DNA from: an uncultured Oscillospiraceae bacterium
GTDB taxonomy: Bacteria > Bacillota > Clostridia > Oscillospirales > Acutalibacteraceae
Assembly: GCA_900545625.1 (NCBI GenBank)
Contig: UQZS01000074.1
Span: 1-7,135, forward strand
Direction: 5' to 3'
DNA: 7,135 bases
The notes beneath the pieces are model-generated. The model was not told where the DNA came from. It worked only from the letters and a program-made list of their open reading frames with translations, and did no database searches. Of this stretch, positions 1-6,045 are shown in pieces. The stretch's first letter is position 1, and every line of letters starts with the position of its first letter. The translations under genes and the position numbers were made by a program.

Positions 1-683
1 CATTCCAGCTGCGTGCCGTCGGCAGCGGCGCCGCGGGCTATGCGATGGCCCGCGCCATGCGCTATGGCTTTGCACGCGGTGTGTTCTCCAATGAGGCGGG
101 GCTTGGCTCTTCCGTCATGGTGCACAGCTGCTCAGACGCCAAAGAACCCGTACAGCAGGCGCTGTGGGGCATCTTCGAAGTGTTCTTTGATACCATCATC
201 ATCTGCTCGCTGACTGCGCTGACAGTACTTTGCACGGGCGCGTATGCCGTTGAGGGGCTGGAGGGCATAGATGTCACGATCTACGCCTTTGAAAGCGTGC
301 TGGGGCGTTTCGGCGGCTATCTTGTATCCGTTGGGCTTGTGCTGTTTGCGTTTTCCACGCTGCTGGGCTGGACGGTTTACGGCGGGCGTGCTGCGGGGTA
401 TCTTGGCGGCAGACGCTTTGTGCGCGTGTACCAGATCATATTCCTTGGGGCAGTATTTCTCGGATCGGTCTCGTCCGTACAGCTTGTTTGGGATCTGTCA
501 GACACCTTTAATGGGCTTATGGCGCTGCCGAACCTTGTCGGCGTGCTGCTGCTTTCACCGCTGGTGTTCCGCATAACTAAAAATTATGTACGCCGCGTAT
601 TCAAAGGCGAGCAGATCTCCCCATTGCTTTCCTACACGCAAGTGCCCGAACCTGCCGTGCGAAAAAGCAAAGCAAAAAAATAA
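1..683 (+). CDS. Sodium:alanine/glycine symporter (AGCS family), 5'-truncated
   Basis: This is the C-terminal part (226 codons, reading frame from base 3) of a secondary transporter that co-imports small neutral amino acids such as alanine or glycine with Na+ across the cytoplasmic membrane. The visible start carries the AGCS signature RGVFSNEAGLGSS. Further on are the family-typical GWTVYG segment and the late motif VWDLSDTFNGLMALPNL. Four or more hydrophobic stretches follow one another, and the protein ends in a basic tail (VRKSKAKK). Complete AGCS proteins are usually about 450-480 residues, so roughly half lies outside the window. The usual acidic residue after the YG of the GW..YGE motif is Gly here (VYGGRAAGYL); this is from memory of the family and is not checked by alignment. 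The gene ends in TAA and is followed directly by a strong terminator. Family assignment is firm; the exact substrate is not determined. Confidence 0.93.
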   Translation, partial: FQLRAVGSGAAGYAMARAMRYGFARGVFSNEAGLGSSVMVHSCSDAKEPVQQALWGIFEVFFDTIIICSLTALTVLCTGAYAVEGLEGIDVTIYAFESVLGRFGGYLVSVGLVLFAFSTLLGWTVYGGRAAGYLGGRRFVRVYQIIFLGAVFLGSVSSVQLVWDLSDTFNGLMALPNLVGVLLLSPLVFRITKNYVRRVFKGEQISPLLSYTQVPEPAVRKSKAKK

Positions 684-692
684 GGCTTTCCC

Positions 693-720
693 GCCCGCCG
701 CACGAACGGCGGGCATTTTT
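693..720 (+). terminator. Rho-independent terminator of the symporter gene
   Basis: An 8-bp perfect GC-rich stem (GCCCGCCG at 693-700 pairs with CGGCGGGC at 707-714) has a 6-base loop. It is followed by ATTTTT, and a further run of six T lies at 728-733. It begins 9 bases after the symporter stop codon, the expected position for an intrinsic terminator. Confidence 0.93.
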
Positions 721-763
721 GCGCCTGTTTTTTAATAGTATGAAAACAGAAGGGGGCGGCAAG

Positions 764-886
764 ATGGTGATCCGGTTAAAAAAACTGCTTTGTATCGTAC
801 TCGGTATTGCTTTGGTGATTTTGGGGCTGTTGTTTTTGTTGTATGCATTCACGAATCCACATGCCGCTTCAATGGGGATACTTTAG
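764..886 (+). CDS. Small single-pass membrane protein, 40 aa, unknown function
   Basis: ATG at 764 is preceded by a purine-rich ribosome binding site (AGAAGGGGG, about 748-756) at 7-8 bases spacing; the frame ends with TAG at 884-886. The protein has a short basic N-terminus (MVIRLKK), about 20 uninterrupted hydrophobic residues (about 8-27, rich in L, I, V and G), then a short polar tail (TNPHAASMGIL). The basic residues before the hydrophobic segment suggest N-in, C-out insertion, or an uncleaved signal anchor. An in-frame ATG at 740 would add eight residues but lacks a good Shine-Dalgarno sequence. I do not recognise the family. It sits between the symporter terminator and the promoter of the ABC importer, with no clear promoter of its own, so it may be expressed by read-through. 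Composition and ribosome binding site favour a real gene, but at this length chance remains possible. Confidence 0.55.
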   Translation: MVIRLKKLLCIVLGIALVILGLLFLLYAFTNPHAASMGIL

Positions 887-914
887 CCGGATTCAAACGA
901 TTTCGGCAGAAAAG

Positions 915-943
915 TTGACAAATCCGATTTTGTGCGGTATTAT
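915..943 (+). promoter_or_regulatory. Sigma-A type promoter of the ABC importer operon
   Basis: A consensus -35 (TTGACA, 915-920) is separated by 17 bases from TATTAT (938-943), a 5-of-6 match to the -10 consensus. Transcription would start near 950, giving a leader of about 38 bases before the binding-protein ATG at 988. TATAAT at 941-946 is a perfect -10 word but would need a 20-base spacer. Confidence 0.8.
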
Positions 944-951
944 AATACCGC
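934..951. promoter_or_regulatory. 18-bp perfect palindrome over the -10 box, probable operator
   Basis: Bases 934-951 (GCGGTATTATAATACCGC) equal their own reverse complement across all 18 positions. The palindrome covers the whole -10 box and the predicted start site. It has no central loop, which favours a dimeric repressor site over an RNA hairpin. A bound protein here would block RNA polymerase, so repression of the importer is the simplest reading. The regulator is not identifiable from the window. Confidence 0.65.
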
Positions 952-987
952 GTTATCGCTTTACTAAGCTAAATCGGAGGAAGAAGT

Positions 988-1776
988 ATGAAAAAAATTT
1001 TATGCCTGCTTATGGCAGTCATCCTGATGGTCTGCGGTCTTGCCGCGTGCGGCTCAGGGGGGGATGCGGACAATACGTCCGACCTTGCATACATACAGAA
1101 CAAGGGTACGCTGATTGTCGGCGTTACCGTGTATGAGCCGATGAACTATCAGACTGCGGACGGGAAGTGGACAGGCTTTGATACCGAATACGCTGAAGCC
1201 GTCGCTGAAAAGCTGGGCGTGGAAGCGCAGTTTATCATCATTGATTGGGACAATAAGTATACAGAGCTTGATGCAAGATCGATCGACTGTATCTGGAACG
1301 GCATGACCATCACGGAAGAGGGCAGGCTGAACGCCTCCATTACCGATCCTTATGTGGAAAATGCGCAGGTCGTCGTCATGGCGAATGACCGGCTCGCCGA
1401 TTACCCGGATGCTGCGAGCATGCAGGATCTGACCTTCGCCGTTGAAACAGGTTCGGCAGGGGAAAAGGAAGCAGCAAACGCCGGCTTCAAAAACGTTACG
1501 GTCGTTGCCGATCAGTCCAGTGCCCTGCTGGAAGTTGCCAGCGGTTCTGCGGATGCATGCATCATCGACATCACCATGGCGAACGCCATGACGGGTGAGG
1601 GCACGAGCTATGCGAACTACGGATATTCCGTAAAACTGTCCTCCGAAGAATACGGCATCGCGTTCCGCCAGGGTTCCGATATGGTCGCCAAAGTCAACGA
1701 GATCACGGATGAGCTTCTCGCCGACGGTACGCTTGATGCGCTCGCCGAAGAATACGGCTTGACGCTGATCAAATAA
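988..1776 (+). CDS. Amino-acid ABC transporter substrate-binding lipoprotein (SBP family 3)
   Basis: This is the extracellular binding protein of the importer; it captures a polar amino acid or related compound and delivers it to the permease. The start ATG has GGAGG at 976-980, spacing 7. Residues 1-20 form a lipoprotein signal peptide with lipobox LAAC and lipidated Cys21, so the protein is membrane-anchored outside the cell. The periplasmic-binding fold follows: GTLIVGV near 40-46, GFDTEYAEAVAEKLG at 63-77, NGMTIT at 104-109, TDPY at 119-122, and the second-lobe segment SADACIID with Asp194, the likely alpha-amino ligand. In many family members an Arg lies three residues after the second Thr of the GMTIT motif and binds the substrate carboxylate. 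Here Gly112 is at that position and Arg113 follows. Length (262 aa) is normal. It is first in an operon with the permease and ATPase downstream. The ligand cannot be named. Confidence 0.93.
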   Translation: MKKILCLLMAVILMVCGLAACGSGGDADNTSDLAYIQNKGTLIVGVTVYEPMNYQTADGKWTGFDTEYAEAVAEKLGVEAQFIIIDWDNKYTELDARSIDCIWNGMTITEEGRLNASITDPYVENAQVVVMANDRLADYPDAASMQDLTFAVETGSAGEKEAANAGFKNVTVVADQSSALLEVASGSADACIIDITMANAMTGEGTSYANYGYSVKLSSEEYGIAFRQGSDMVAKVNEITDELLADGTLDALAEEYGLTLIK

Positions 1777-1795
1777 GTTTACAAAATCAAATTGC

Positions 1796-1825
1796 AGTCG
1801 GCAGAGGGTCCGCTTTCTGCCGACT
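1796..1825 (+). promoter_or_regulatory. Intergenic hairpin between binding-protein and permease genes
   Basis: A 10-bp perfect stem (AGTCGGCAGA at 1796-1805, TCTGCCGACT at 1816-1825) encloses a 10-base loop. No T-run follows, so it is not a classical terminator. Its position, 20 bases after the binding-protein stop and 13 before the permease ribosome binding site, matches known transporter operons. In those, a hairpin protects the 3' end of the upstream mRNA or partly stops transcription, giving more binding protein than membrane components. Confidence 0.7.
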
Positions 1826-1851
1826 TGCGCTGTCTGTAAGGATTGCTGTTT

Positions 1852-2547
1852 ATGTTTTGGACGGTCACGCAAAGCCTGCTTAAGGGCTTTGGAACAACAG
1901 TTGAAATTTTTGGGCTGACGCTGCTTTTGGCGCTGCCGTTGGGGCTTTTGCTGAGCTTCGGCTCCATGTCGCGCTTTCGAGTGCTGAAATGGCTTGTGAA
2001 AACCTTCATCTGGATCATTCGCGGTACGCCGCTGATGCTCCAGCTGATCATTATTTATTACGGCCCCGGGCTTGTAGGCACCTGGGCGCAGGGCTTGGAG
2101 CAAAGCAATTTTCTCGTGGATTGGCTTGCCTCCTGGTCCGTGTTTGATCGCTTTGTTGCGGTGATCGTGGCATTTGTCATCAACTATTCCTGCTATTTTT
2201 CCGAGATCTACCGCGGCGGCATCGAAAGTATCTCCCGCGGGCAGTATGAGGCGGGGCAGGTGCTGGGCATGACGCGCACGCAAGTGTTCTTCAAGGTCGT
2301 GCTCCTGCAGGTCGTCAAGCGCATCGTGCCGCCCATGAGCAACGAGATCATCACGCTTGTGAAGGATACGTCGCTTGCGCGTATCATCGCGGTTTATGAG
2401 ATCATCTGGGCAGGACAGTCGTTCATTAAGTCCGCAGGGCTTTTGTGGCCGCTGTTCTATACGGGCGTGTTCTATCTCGCCTTCAACGGCCTTTTGACAG
2501 TCCTGTTTGGACGTATCGAAAAGAAACTCAATTATTTCAGAGGGTAA
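1852..2547 (+). CDS. Amino-acid ABC transporter permease (His/Glu/Gln/Arg type)
   Basis: This is the membrane subunit of the importer, probably acting as a homodimer because only one permease gene is present. I chose ATG 1852 (231 aa) because AAGGA at 1838-1842 lies 9 bases upstream; a TTG at 1843 is in frame but touches that site. The protein has about five hydrophobic segments: roughly 13-37, 50-71, 100-118, and two in the last third. The family motif RGTPLMLQL is at 57-65. The cytoplasmic EAA-type coupling loop begins at about 131 (QYEAGQVLGMT), with the invariant Gly at 139; this loop docks onto the ATPase. A second hallmark, NEIITLVKDTSL, follows. Length is typical of HisM/ArtQ-like permeases. 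Three bases separate its stop from the ATPase start, so the two genes are translated from one message. Confidence 0.94.
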   Translation: MFWTVTQSLLKGFGTTVEIFGLTLLLALPLGLLLSFGSMSRFRVLKWLVKTFIWIIRGTPLMLQLIIIYYGPGLVGTWAQGLEQSNFLVDWLASWSVFDRFVAVIVAFVINYSCYFSEIYRGGIESISRGQYEAGQVLGMTRTQVFFKVVLLQVVKRIVPPMSNEIITLVKDTSLARIIAVYEIIWAGQSFIKSAGLLWPLFYTGVFYLAFNGLLTVLFGRIEKKLNYFRG

Positions 2548-2550
2548 GCT

Positions 2551-3348
2551 ATGTCGATTTTGGAAGTCAACAACATCTGCAAGCGGTTTCAGGATAACGA
2601 AGTGCTCAAGGGTATCAGCTTTTCTCTTGAAGAGGGGCAGGTGCTCTCGGTCATCGGCTCGTCGGGCAGCGGAAAAACTACGCTGCTGCGCTGCATCACG
2701 GGGCTGGAGACCGCCGACAGCGGCAGTATCTGCGTCGGCGGGCGCATGACCTTTGACAGCAATCGCCGCGAAAAGCTGTCCAAAGCGGAGAAACGCGAAA
2801 ACCAGCTTTGTACGGGGCTTGTGTTCCAGTCCTTCAACCTGTTCCCGCAGTATACGGTGCTGCGCAACGTGACGCTTGCAAAAGAACTGTTGGTCAAAGA
2901 GACGTGCCGCGCGGAAAAATGCGATAAAAAAGAGAAAAAAGCGCGGCTTGCCGCCATCGAGGACGAGGCAAAGCGTGTGATTGAAAGCGTAGGGCTGTCC
3001 GACAAGCTCGCCAGCTACCCCTGTGAACTCTCAGGCGGGCAGCAGCAGCGCGTGGCGATTGCGCGTGCACTCATGCTCTCGCCGAAGGTGCTGTGCTTTG
3101 ACGAGCCGACCTCGGCGCTCGATCCCGAAATCACAGGCGAGGTGCTTGCCGTCATCCGTAAACTTGCCGAAGAGGGGCGCACGATGCTTATCGTAACGCA
3201 CGAAATGGGGTTTGCACGCGAGGTGTCTAACGAAGTGATCTTCATGCACGACGGTGTGATCGGGGAGCAGGGCTCGCCTGAAGAGATCTTCGACCGGCCG
3301 CAAAGCACACGGCTGAAAGAATTTTTAAGCGCAGCGTTGCACGCGTGA
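2551..3348 (+). CDS. Amino-acid ABC transporter ATP-binding protein (GlnQ/HisP type)
   Basis: This cytoplasmic ATPase powers the importer. ATG 2551 has AGAGGG at 2539-2544, which overlaps the permease stop region. All nucleotide-binding motifs are intact: Walker [10 protein letters not shown] (36-44), Q-loop Gln93 ([10 protein letters not shown]), signature LSGGQQQR (160-167), Walker B VLCFDEP with Asp184 and Glu185, D-loop SALD (188-191) and switch His217 (VTHEMGFA). At 265 aa it is longer than the usual 240-250 for GlnQ-like proteins. The extra residues lie in the helical subdomain: a Lys/Glu-rich stretch with two cysteines at about 113-140, between the LAKE segment and the VIESVGL segment, and a few residues before the Q-loop (about 70-87). 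It is the last gene of the operon and is followed by a strong hairpin. Confidence 0.96.
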   Translation: MSILEVNNICKRFQDNEVLKGISFSLEEGQVLSVIGSSGSGKTTLLRCITGLETADSGSICVGGRMTFDSNRREKLSKAEKRENQLCTGLVFQSFNLFPQYTVLRNVTLAKELLVKETCRAEKCDKKEKKARLAAIEDEAKRVIESVGLSDKLASYPCELSGGQQQRVAIARALMLSPKVLCFDEPTSALDPEITGEVLAVIRKLAEEGRTMLIVTHEMGFAREVSNEVIFMHDGVIGEQGSPEEIFDRPQSTRLKEFLSAALHA

Positions 3349-3364
3349 CCTTGCTTTGCAAATC

Positions 3365-3400
3365 AAAAAGGGCGTGTCCGTTTTCGGACACGCCCTTTCT
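3365..3400. terminator. Bidirectional terminator between convergent ATPase and ackA genes
   Basis: A 14-bp perfect stem (3367-3380 with 3385-3398) closes a TTTT loop. Read on the minus strand, the stem runs into TTTTTGATTT, a good U-tract for acetate kinase, whose stop lies 23 bases away. Read on the plus strand, the TTT at the end of the stem and the CTATGTT beyond it give a weaker tract for the ABC operon. One hairpin thus serves two convergent genes. Confidence 0.9.
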
Positions 3401-3421
3401 ATGTTGGAAATATAAATCGGA

Positions 3422-4645
3422 TTACAGGGAATTGACGATATCGCGCGTATCGCGTGCGATCAGCAGCTCCTCATTAGTCGGCAGTACGAACACACGCACC
3501 TTGGAATCAGCGGTGGAAATTTCACCCTCTGCGCCTTTTACCAGCGTGGAGTTGTACGGCTTGTCGATCTCAATGCCGAGATACGAAAGCCCGTCGCAAA
3601 CGATGGCGCGCATATCTTCGGCGTTTTCGCCGATGCCGCCCGTAAAGACGATCGCATCGATGCCGTCCATAGCGGCGGTATATGCACCGATGAATTTTTT
3701 GATCTCATAAATTTGGATCCCGCGGGCAAGTTTGGCACGCTCGTTGCCTTCAGCAGCTGCTTTCTTTACATCGCGGTCATCCGAAGAAAGCCCGGAGATG
3801 CCCAAAATACCGGATTTCTTGTTGAGCAGCTCTTCCATTTCGGTAACGCTTTTGTTTTCTTTCTTCATGACATACAGCACTGCGGAAGCGTCGATTGCCC
3901 CCGTGCGCGTGCCCATGATCTCGCCGTCCAGAGGTGTAAGACCCATGGAGGTGTCTATGACCTTTCCGTTTTTTACGGCGGTGATGGATGACCCGTTACC
4001 GAGGTGGCAGGTGACGATCTTCAGTTCTTCAATAGGCCTGCCCATAACTTCGGCACAGCGCGCGCTCACAAAGCGGTGCGAAGTACCGTGAAAGCCGTAT
4101 TTGCGAATGCCGTATTTCTCATAGTACTTATAAGGCAGTCCATACATGTACGCCTCGGGCGGCATGGTGGAGTGGAACGCATTGTCGAACACGGCGACCT
4201 GCGGCACGTTGGGGCCGAACAGCGCAATGCTGGCGCGAATGCCTTCCAAGTGCGCTGGATTGTGCAGGGGTGCGAGGTCGCAAAGGCTCTCGATGCCGTC
4301 AATGACCGATTGGTCGATCAGCACGCTTTTGTTGAACAGCGCCCCGCCCTGCACCACACGGTGGCCGACAGCGGTGATCTCGGAAATGTCATCGATGACC
4401 TTGGTTTCACCCGTGGTCAGTACATGTTTGACCTCGTGAAACGCAGCGGTGTGGTTCTCCATAGGGACAGGCACGTCCTTTGCGGCGACCTTGCCGTTTG
4501 CGGTGTAGTGCGTGTAGGAAATGCAGCTTTTTGTCAGATCTTTTACACGCTCGCAAATGCCCTTCGCGATGAGCTGCTCGTTTTCCATGTCGATCAGCTG
4601 ATATTTCAGCGACGAGCTGCCCGCGTTGATAACCAAAACCTTCAA
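3422..4645 (-). CDS. ackA: Acetate kinase
   Basis: The enzyme reversibly transfers phosphate between acetyl phosphate/ADP and acetate/ATP in the cytoplasm. In fermenters it is the ATP-yielding last step of acetate production. At 407 residues it is full length. The ASKHA-fold signatures are present: INAGSSSLKYQ from residue 6 with Asn7, GHRVVQGG with Arg96, FDNAFH with Asp154, YGFHGTSH with His186, HLGNGSS at 214-220, MGTRTGAID with Arg247, FTGGIGEN at 334-341, and PTNEE with Glu392. The arginines, Asp, His and Glu correspond to the catalytic set known from the Methanosarcina enzyme. The start is TTG at 4645, with a strong GGAGGAG (complement of 4651-4657) five bases upstream; no in-frame ATG fits. 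The phosphotransacetylase gene usually found beside ackA is not in this window. It is divergent from the tRNA acetate ligase gene. Confidence 0.97.
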   Translation of the reverse strand: MKVLVINAGSSSLKYQLIDMENEQLIAKGICERVKDLTKSCISYTHYTANGKVAAKDVPVPMENHTAAFHEVKHVLTTGETKVIDDISEITAVGHRVVQGGALFNKSVLIDQSVIDGIESLCDLAPLHNPAHLEGIRASIALFGPNVPQVAVFDNAFHSTMPPEAYMYGLPYKYYEKYGIRKYGFHGTSHRFVSARCAEVMGRPIEELKIVTCHLGNGSSITAVKNGKVIDTSMGLTPLDGEIMGTRTGAIDASAVLYVMKKENKSVTEMEELLNKKSGILGISGLSSDDRDVKKAAAEGNERAKLARGIQIYEIKKFIGAYTAAMDGIDAIVFTGGIGENAEDMRAIVCDGLSYLGIEIDKPYNSTLVKGAEGEISTADSKVRVFVLPTNEELLIARDTRDIVNSL

Positions 4646-4672
4646 AAAATCTCCTCCGTATCCATTTTAAAC

Positions 4673-4701
4673 TTGCAAGAAACCGGGAACCATATTATTA
4701 T
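4673..4701 (+). promoter_or_regulatory. Promoter of the tRNA cytidine acetate ligase gene
   Basis: TTGCAA (4673-4678) is followed after exactly 17 bases by TATTAT (4696-4701). Transcription would start near 4708, about 38 bases before the ATG at 4746. Its -10 box overlaps the minus-strand ackA -10 by five bases. Confidence 0.65.
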
Positions 4702-4725
4702 ATACATACTCACAAAGAAAAGCAA
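4697..4725 (-). promoter_or_regulatory. Promoter of ackA (minus strand)
   Basis: Read on the minus strand, TTGCTT (complement of 4720-4725) is followed after 17 bases by a perfect TATAAT (complement of 4697-4702). The start of transcription would be near 4690, giving a leader of about 45 bases to the TTG start codon. Confidence 0.72.
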
Positions 4726-4745
4726 GTCCGAAAGGGGAAAAAGCC

Positions 4746-5936
4746 ATGGCGGTCGCCGGGATCATTGCCGAATACGATCCGTTTCACAACGGGCATCTGC
4801 TGCATCTGCGCGCGACGGCGCAGCGCGCACTCGACGGCGTGGTCGTTGTGCTCGGCGGGAATTTCACCCAGCGCGGCGCGGCAGCCCTCCTCGGTAAACG
4901 GTACCGCACCGAAGCGGCGCTGCGCGGCGGGGCGGATCTGGTGCTCGAACTGCCGCTTCCCTATGCGCTCTCCGGCGCGCAGACCTTTGCGCGCGGCGGG
5001 GTAGAAATACTGCACGCACTGGGCTGTGTGGATATGCTATCTTTCGGCAGTGAGAGCGGGGACATCACGCTTCTCCGGCAGGCGGCGCAAGCCGTCGACG
5101 GCGAGAGCACGCAAGCCTACATACGCCGCGAGCTGGCAAAGGGAAAGCCCTACGCCGCCGCGCGCGAAACAGCGGTTCGCGGCTTGTACGGCGACGCTGT
5201 TGCCGACGTGCTGCGCACACCCAATAATATTTTGGGTGTCGAATATATCCGTGCCTGCCGCGACCTTACCCCAGAAATGCAGACCATGACCGTTGCGCGC
5301 CGGGGTGCCGCGCACGATGCAAAAAGCCCGACAGGCGCTTTCGCGTCCGCGTCCTTCTTGCGTGAACAAATCCAAAAAGGGGAGACGGTTTCGCCGTTTC
5401 TACCGCCGTTTTCCGAAGCGATTTTGCAGCGTGCCTTGCAGAACGGCGACGCGCCCGCATCGATTGAAAAGCTGGAAATGGCTGTGCTTGCTTTTTTGCG
5501 GAAGTGCACGCCGCAGGACTTTCAAAATACGCCCGATATTTCCGAAGGGCTCGAGAACCGCATTTTAAATGCGGCGCGCACGGCACGGACGCTTTCGGAA
5601 TTGTTCCAAGCGGCAAAGACCAAGCGTTATTCCCATGCACGCATCCGCCGCGCGGTGCTTTCCGCCTTTCTCGGTATTGAGAACCGGCATTTGCAGGACG
5701 GCGTGCCGTATCTCCGGGTTCTCGGGCTTTCCGAACGCGGCAAACAAATTTTGCATTCTGCAAGAAAAACGGCGCGCGTGCCGATTGTGCTGCGCGCTTC
5801 TGATATAGGTAGGCTTTCCGACCCCGCGCAGCAGCTTTTTGCACTTGAATGCGCGGCTACAGATGTATATGCGCTTTGTAAGCCTCGTGTCGGGGCTTGC
5901 GGCAGCGAGATGACGGATAATGTGGTGCGGTTCTGA
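4746..5936 (+). CDS. tmcAL: tRNA(Met) cytidine acetate ligase (TmcAL/YlbM family)
   Basis: TmcAL activates acetate with ATP to acetyl-AMP and transfers the acetyl group to wobble cytidine 34 of elongator tRNA(Met), making ac4C and helping decode AUG accurately. The N-terminal nucleotidyltransferase (HIGH-like) motif is HNGH at 14-17 within GIIAEYDPFHNGH. It is followed by the family blocks GGNFTQRG (37-44), RTEAALRGGADLVLELP (54-70), FGSESGD (100-106) and PNNILGVEY (159-167). The segment ARRGAAHD and the ASAS near 200-203 match the substrate-binding region. Residue 11 is Asp where most relatives have Asn (EYNPFHNGH). The C-terminal third is the variable helical part of the family. Length (396 aa) is normal. 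ATG 4746 follows AAAGGGG (4731-4737) by 8 bases. Neighbourhoods linking ylbM-type genes with pta-ackA are known in clostridia (from memory), which supports the assignment. Confidence 0.93.
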   Translation: MAVAGIIAEYDPFHNGHLLHLRATAQRALDGVVVVLGGNFTQRGAAALLGKRYRTEAALRGGADLVLELPLPYALSGAQTFARGGVEILHALGCVDMLSFGSESGDITLLRQAAQAVDGESTQAYIRRELAKGKPYAAARETAVRGLYGDAVADVLRTPNNILGVEYIRACRDLTPEMQTMTVARRGAAHDAKSPTGAFASASFLREQIQKGETVSPFLPPFSEAILQRALQNGDAPASIEKLEMAVLAFLRKCTPQDFQNTPDISEGLENRILNAARTARTLSELFQAAKTKRYSHARIRRAVLSAFLGIENRHLQDGVPYLRVLGLSERGKQILHSARKTARVPIVLRASDIGRLSDPAQQLFALECAATDVYALCKPRVGACGSEMTDNVVRF

Positions 5937-5938
5937 TT

Positions 5939-5971
5939 TTGCATTTTTGCAAGGTGAAACTTGCATTTTTT
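5939..5971. promoter_or_regulatory. TTGCA repeats and inverted repeat overlapping the -35 box
   Basis: TTGCA occurs at 5939, 5947 and 5961. Bases 5948-5953 (TGCAAG) and 5960-5965 (CTTGCA) form an inverted repeat with a 6-base gap, and six T follow at 5966-5971. It can be read as a weak terminator for the tRNA acetate ligase gene or as a binding site overlapping the regulator's -35 box. Both uses are possible; the short stem makes the terminator weak. Confidence 0.45.
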
Positions 5972-5988
5972 GCGGAAACGGGTATAAT
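5961..5988 (+). promoter_or_regulatory. Promoter of the RpiR-family regulator gene
   Basis: A perfect -10 (TATAAT, 5983-5988) lies 16 bases after TTGCAT (5961-5966), or 17 after the one-base-shifted CTTGCA. Transcription would begin near 5995, about 50 bases before the start codon. Confidence 0.75.
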
Positions 5989-6001
5989 GAAAGACGAATC
6001 C

Positions 6002-6015
6002 GCCGCACGTGCGGC
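6002..6015. promoter_or_regulatory. 14-bp perfect palindrome in the leader of the regulator gene
   Basis: GCCGCACGTGCGGC at 6002-6015 is its own reverse complement. It starts about seven bases after the predicted transcription start. As RNA it could only form a 5-bp stem with a 4-base loop and no U-tract follows. An operator, possibly for autoregulation by the RpiR-family protein, is therefore more likely than a terminator. Confidence 0.5.
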
Positions 6016-6045
6016 AAAATCTTGCGTTGAGGTCGTGATGGATCG

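Noticed and set aside
941..946. TATAAT as the -10 of the ABC operon
   Set aside because: It would need a 20-base spacer from TTGACA; TATTAT at 938-943 gives 17 bases. A minor or shifted use cannot be excluded.
887..987. Riboswitch or attenuator in the leader of the ABC operon
   Set aside because: The predicted leader is only about 38 bases, with no terminator-like stem or recognisable aptamer.
1843..1851. TTG at 1843 as the permease start
   Set aside because: The AAGGA ribosome binding site abuts it with no spacer, while ATG 1852 has proper spacing and gives the normal permease N-terminus.
1054..2283. 409-codon open frame on the minus strand across the binding-protein and permease genes
   Set aside because: It lies antisense to two well-supported genes, the protein has no recognisable domain and is rich in Arg, His and Gln as expected of a shadow, and it crosses the intergenic hairpin. 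Codon bias of the real genes explains the lack of stops.
4004..4897. 297-codon plus-strand frame opposite ackA and running into tmcAL
   Set aside because: It is antisense to a clear acetate kinase and overlaps the promoter region and the tmcAL start in another frame; no family features are seen.
5266..5844. 192-codon minus-strand frame inside tmcAL
   Set aside because: Arg/Ala-rich shadow of a GC-rich gene, with no ribosome binding site or domain.
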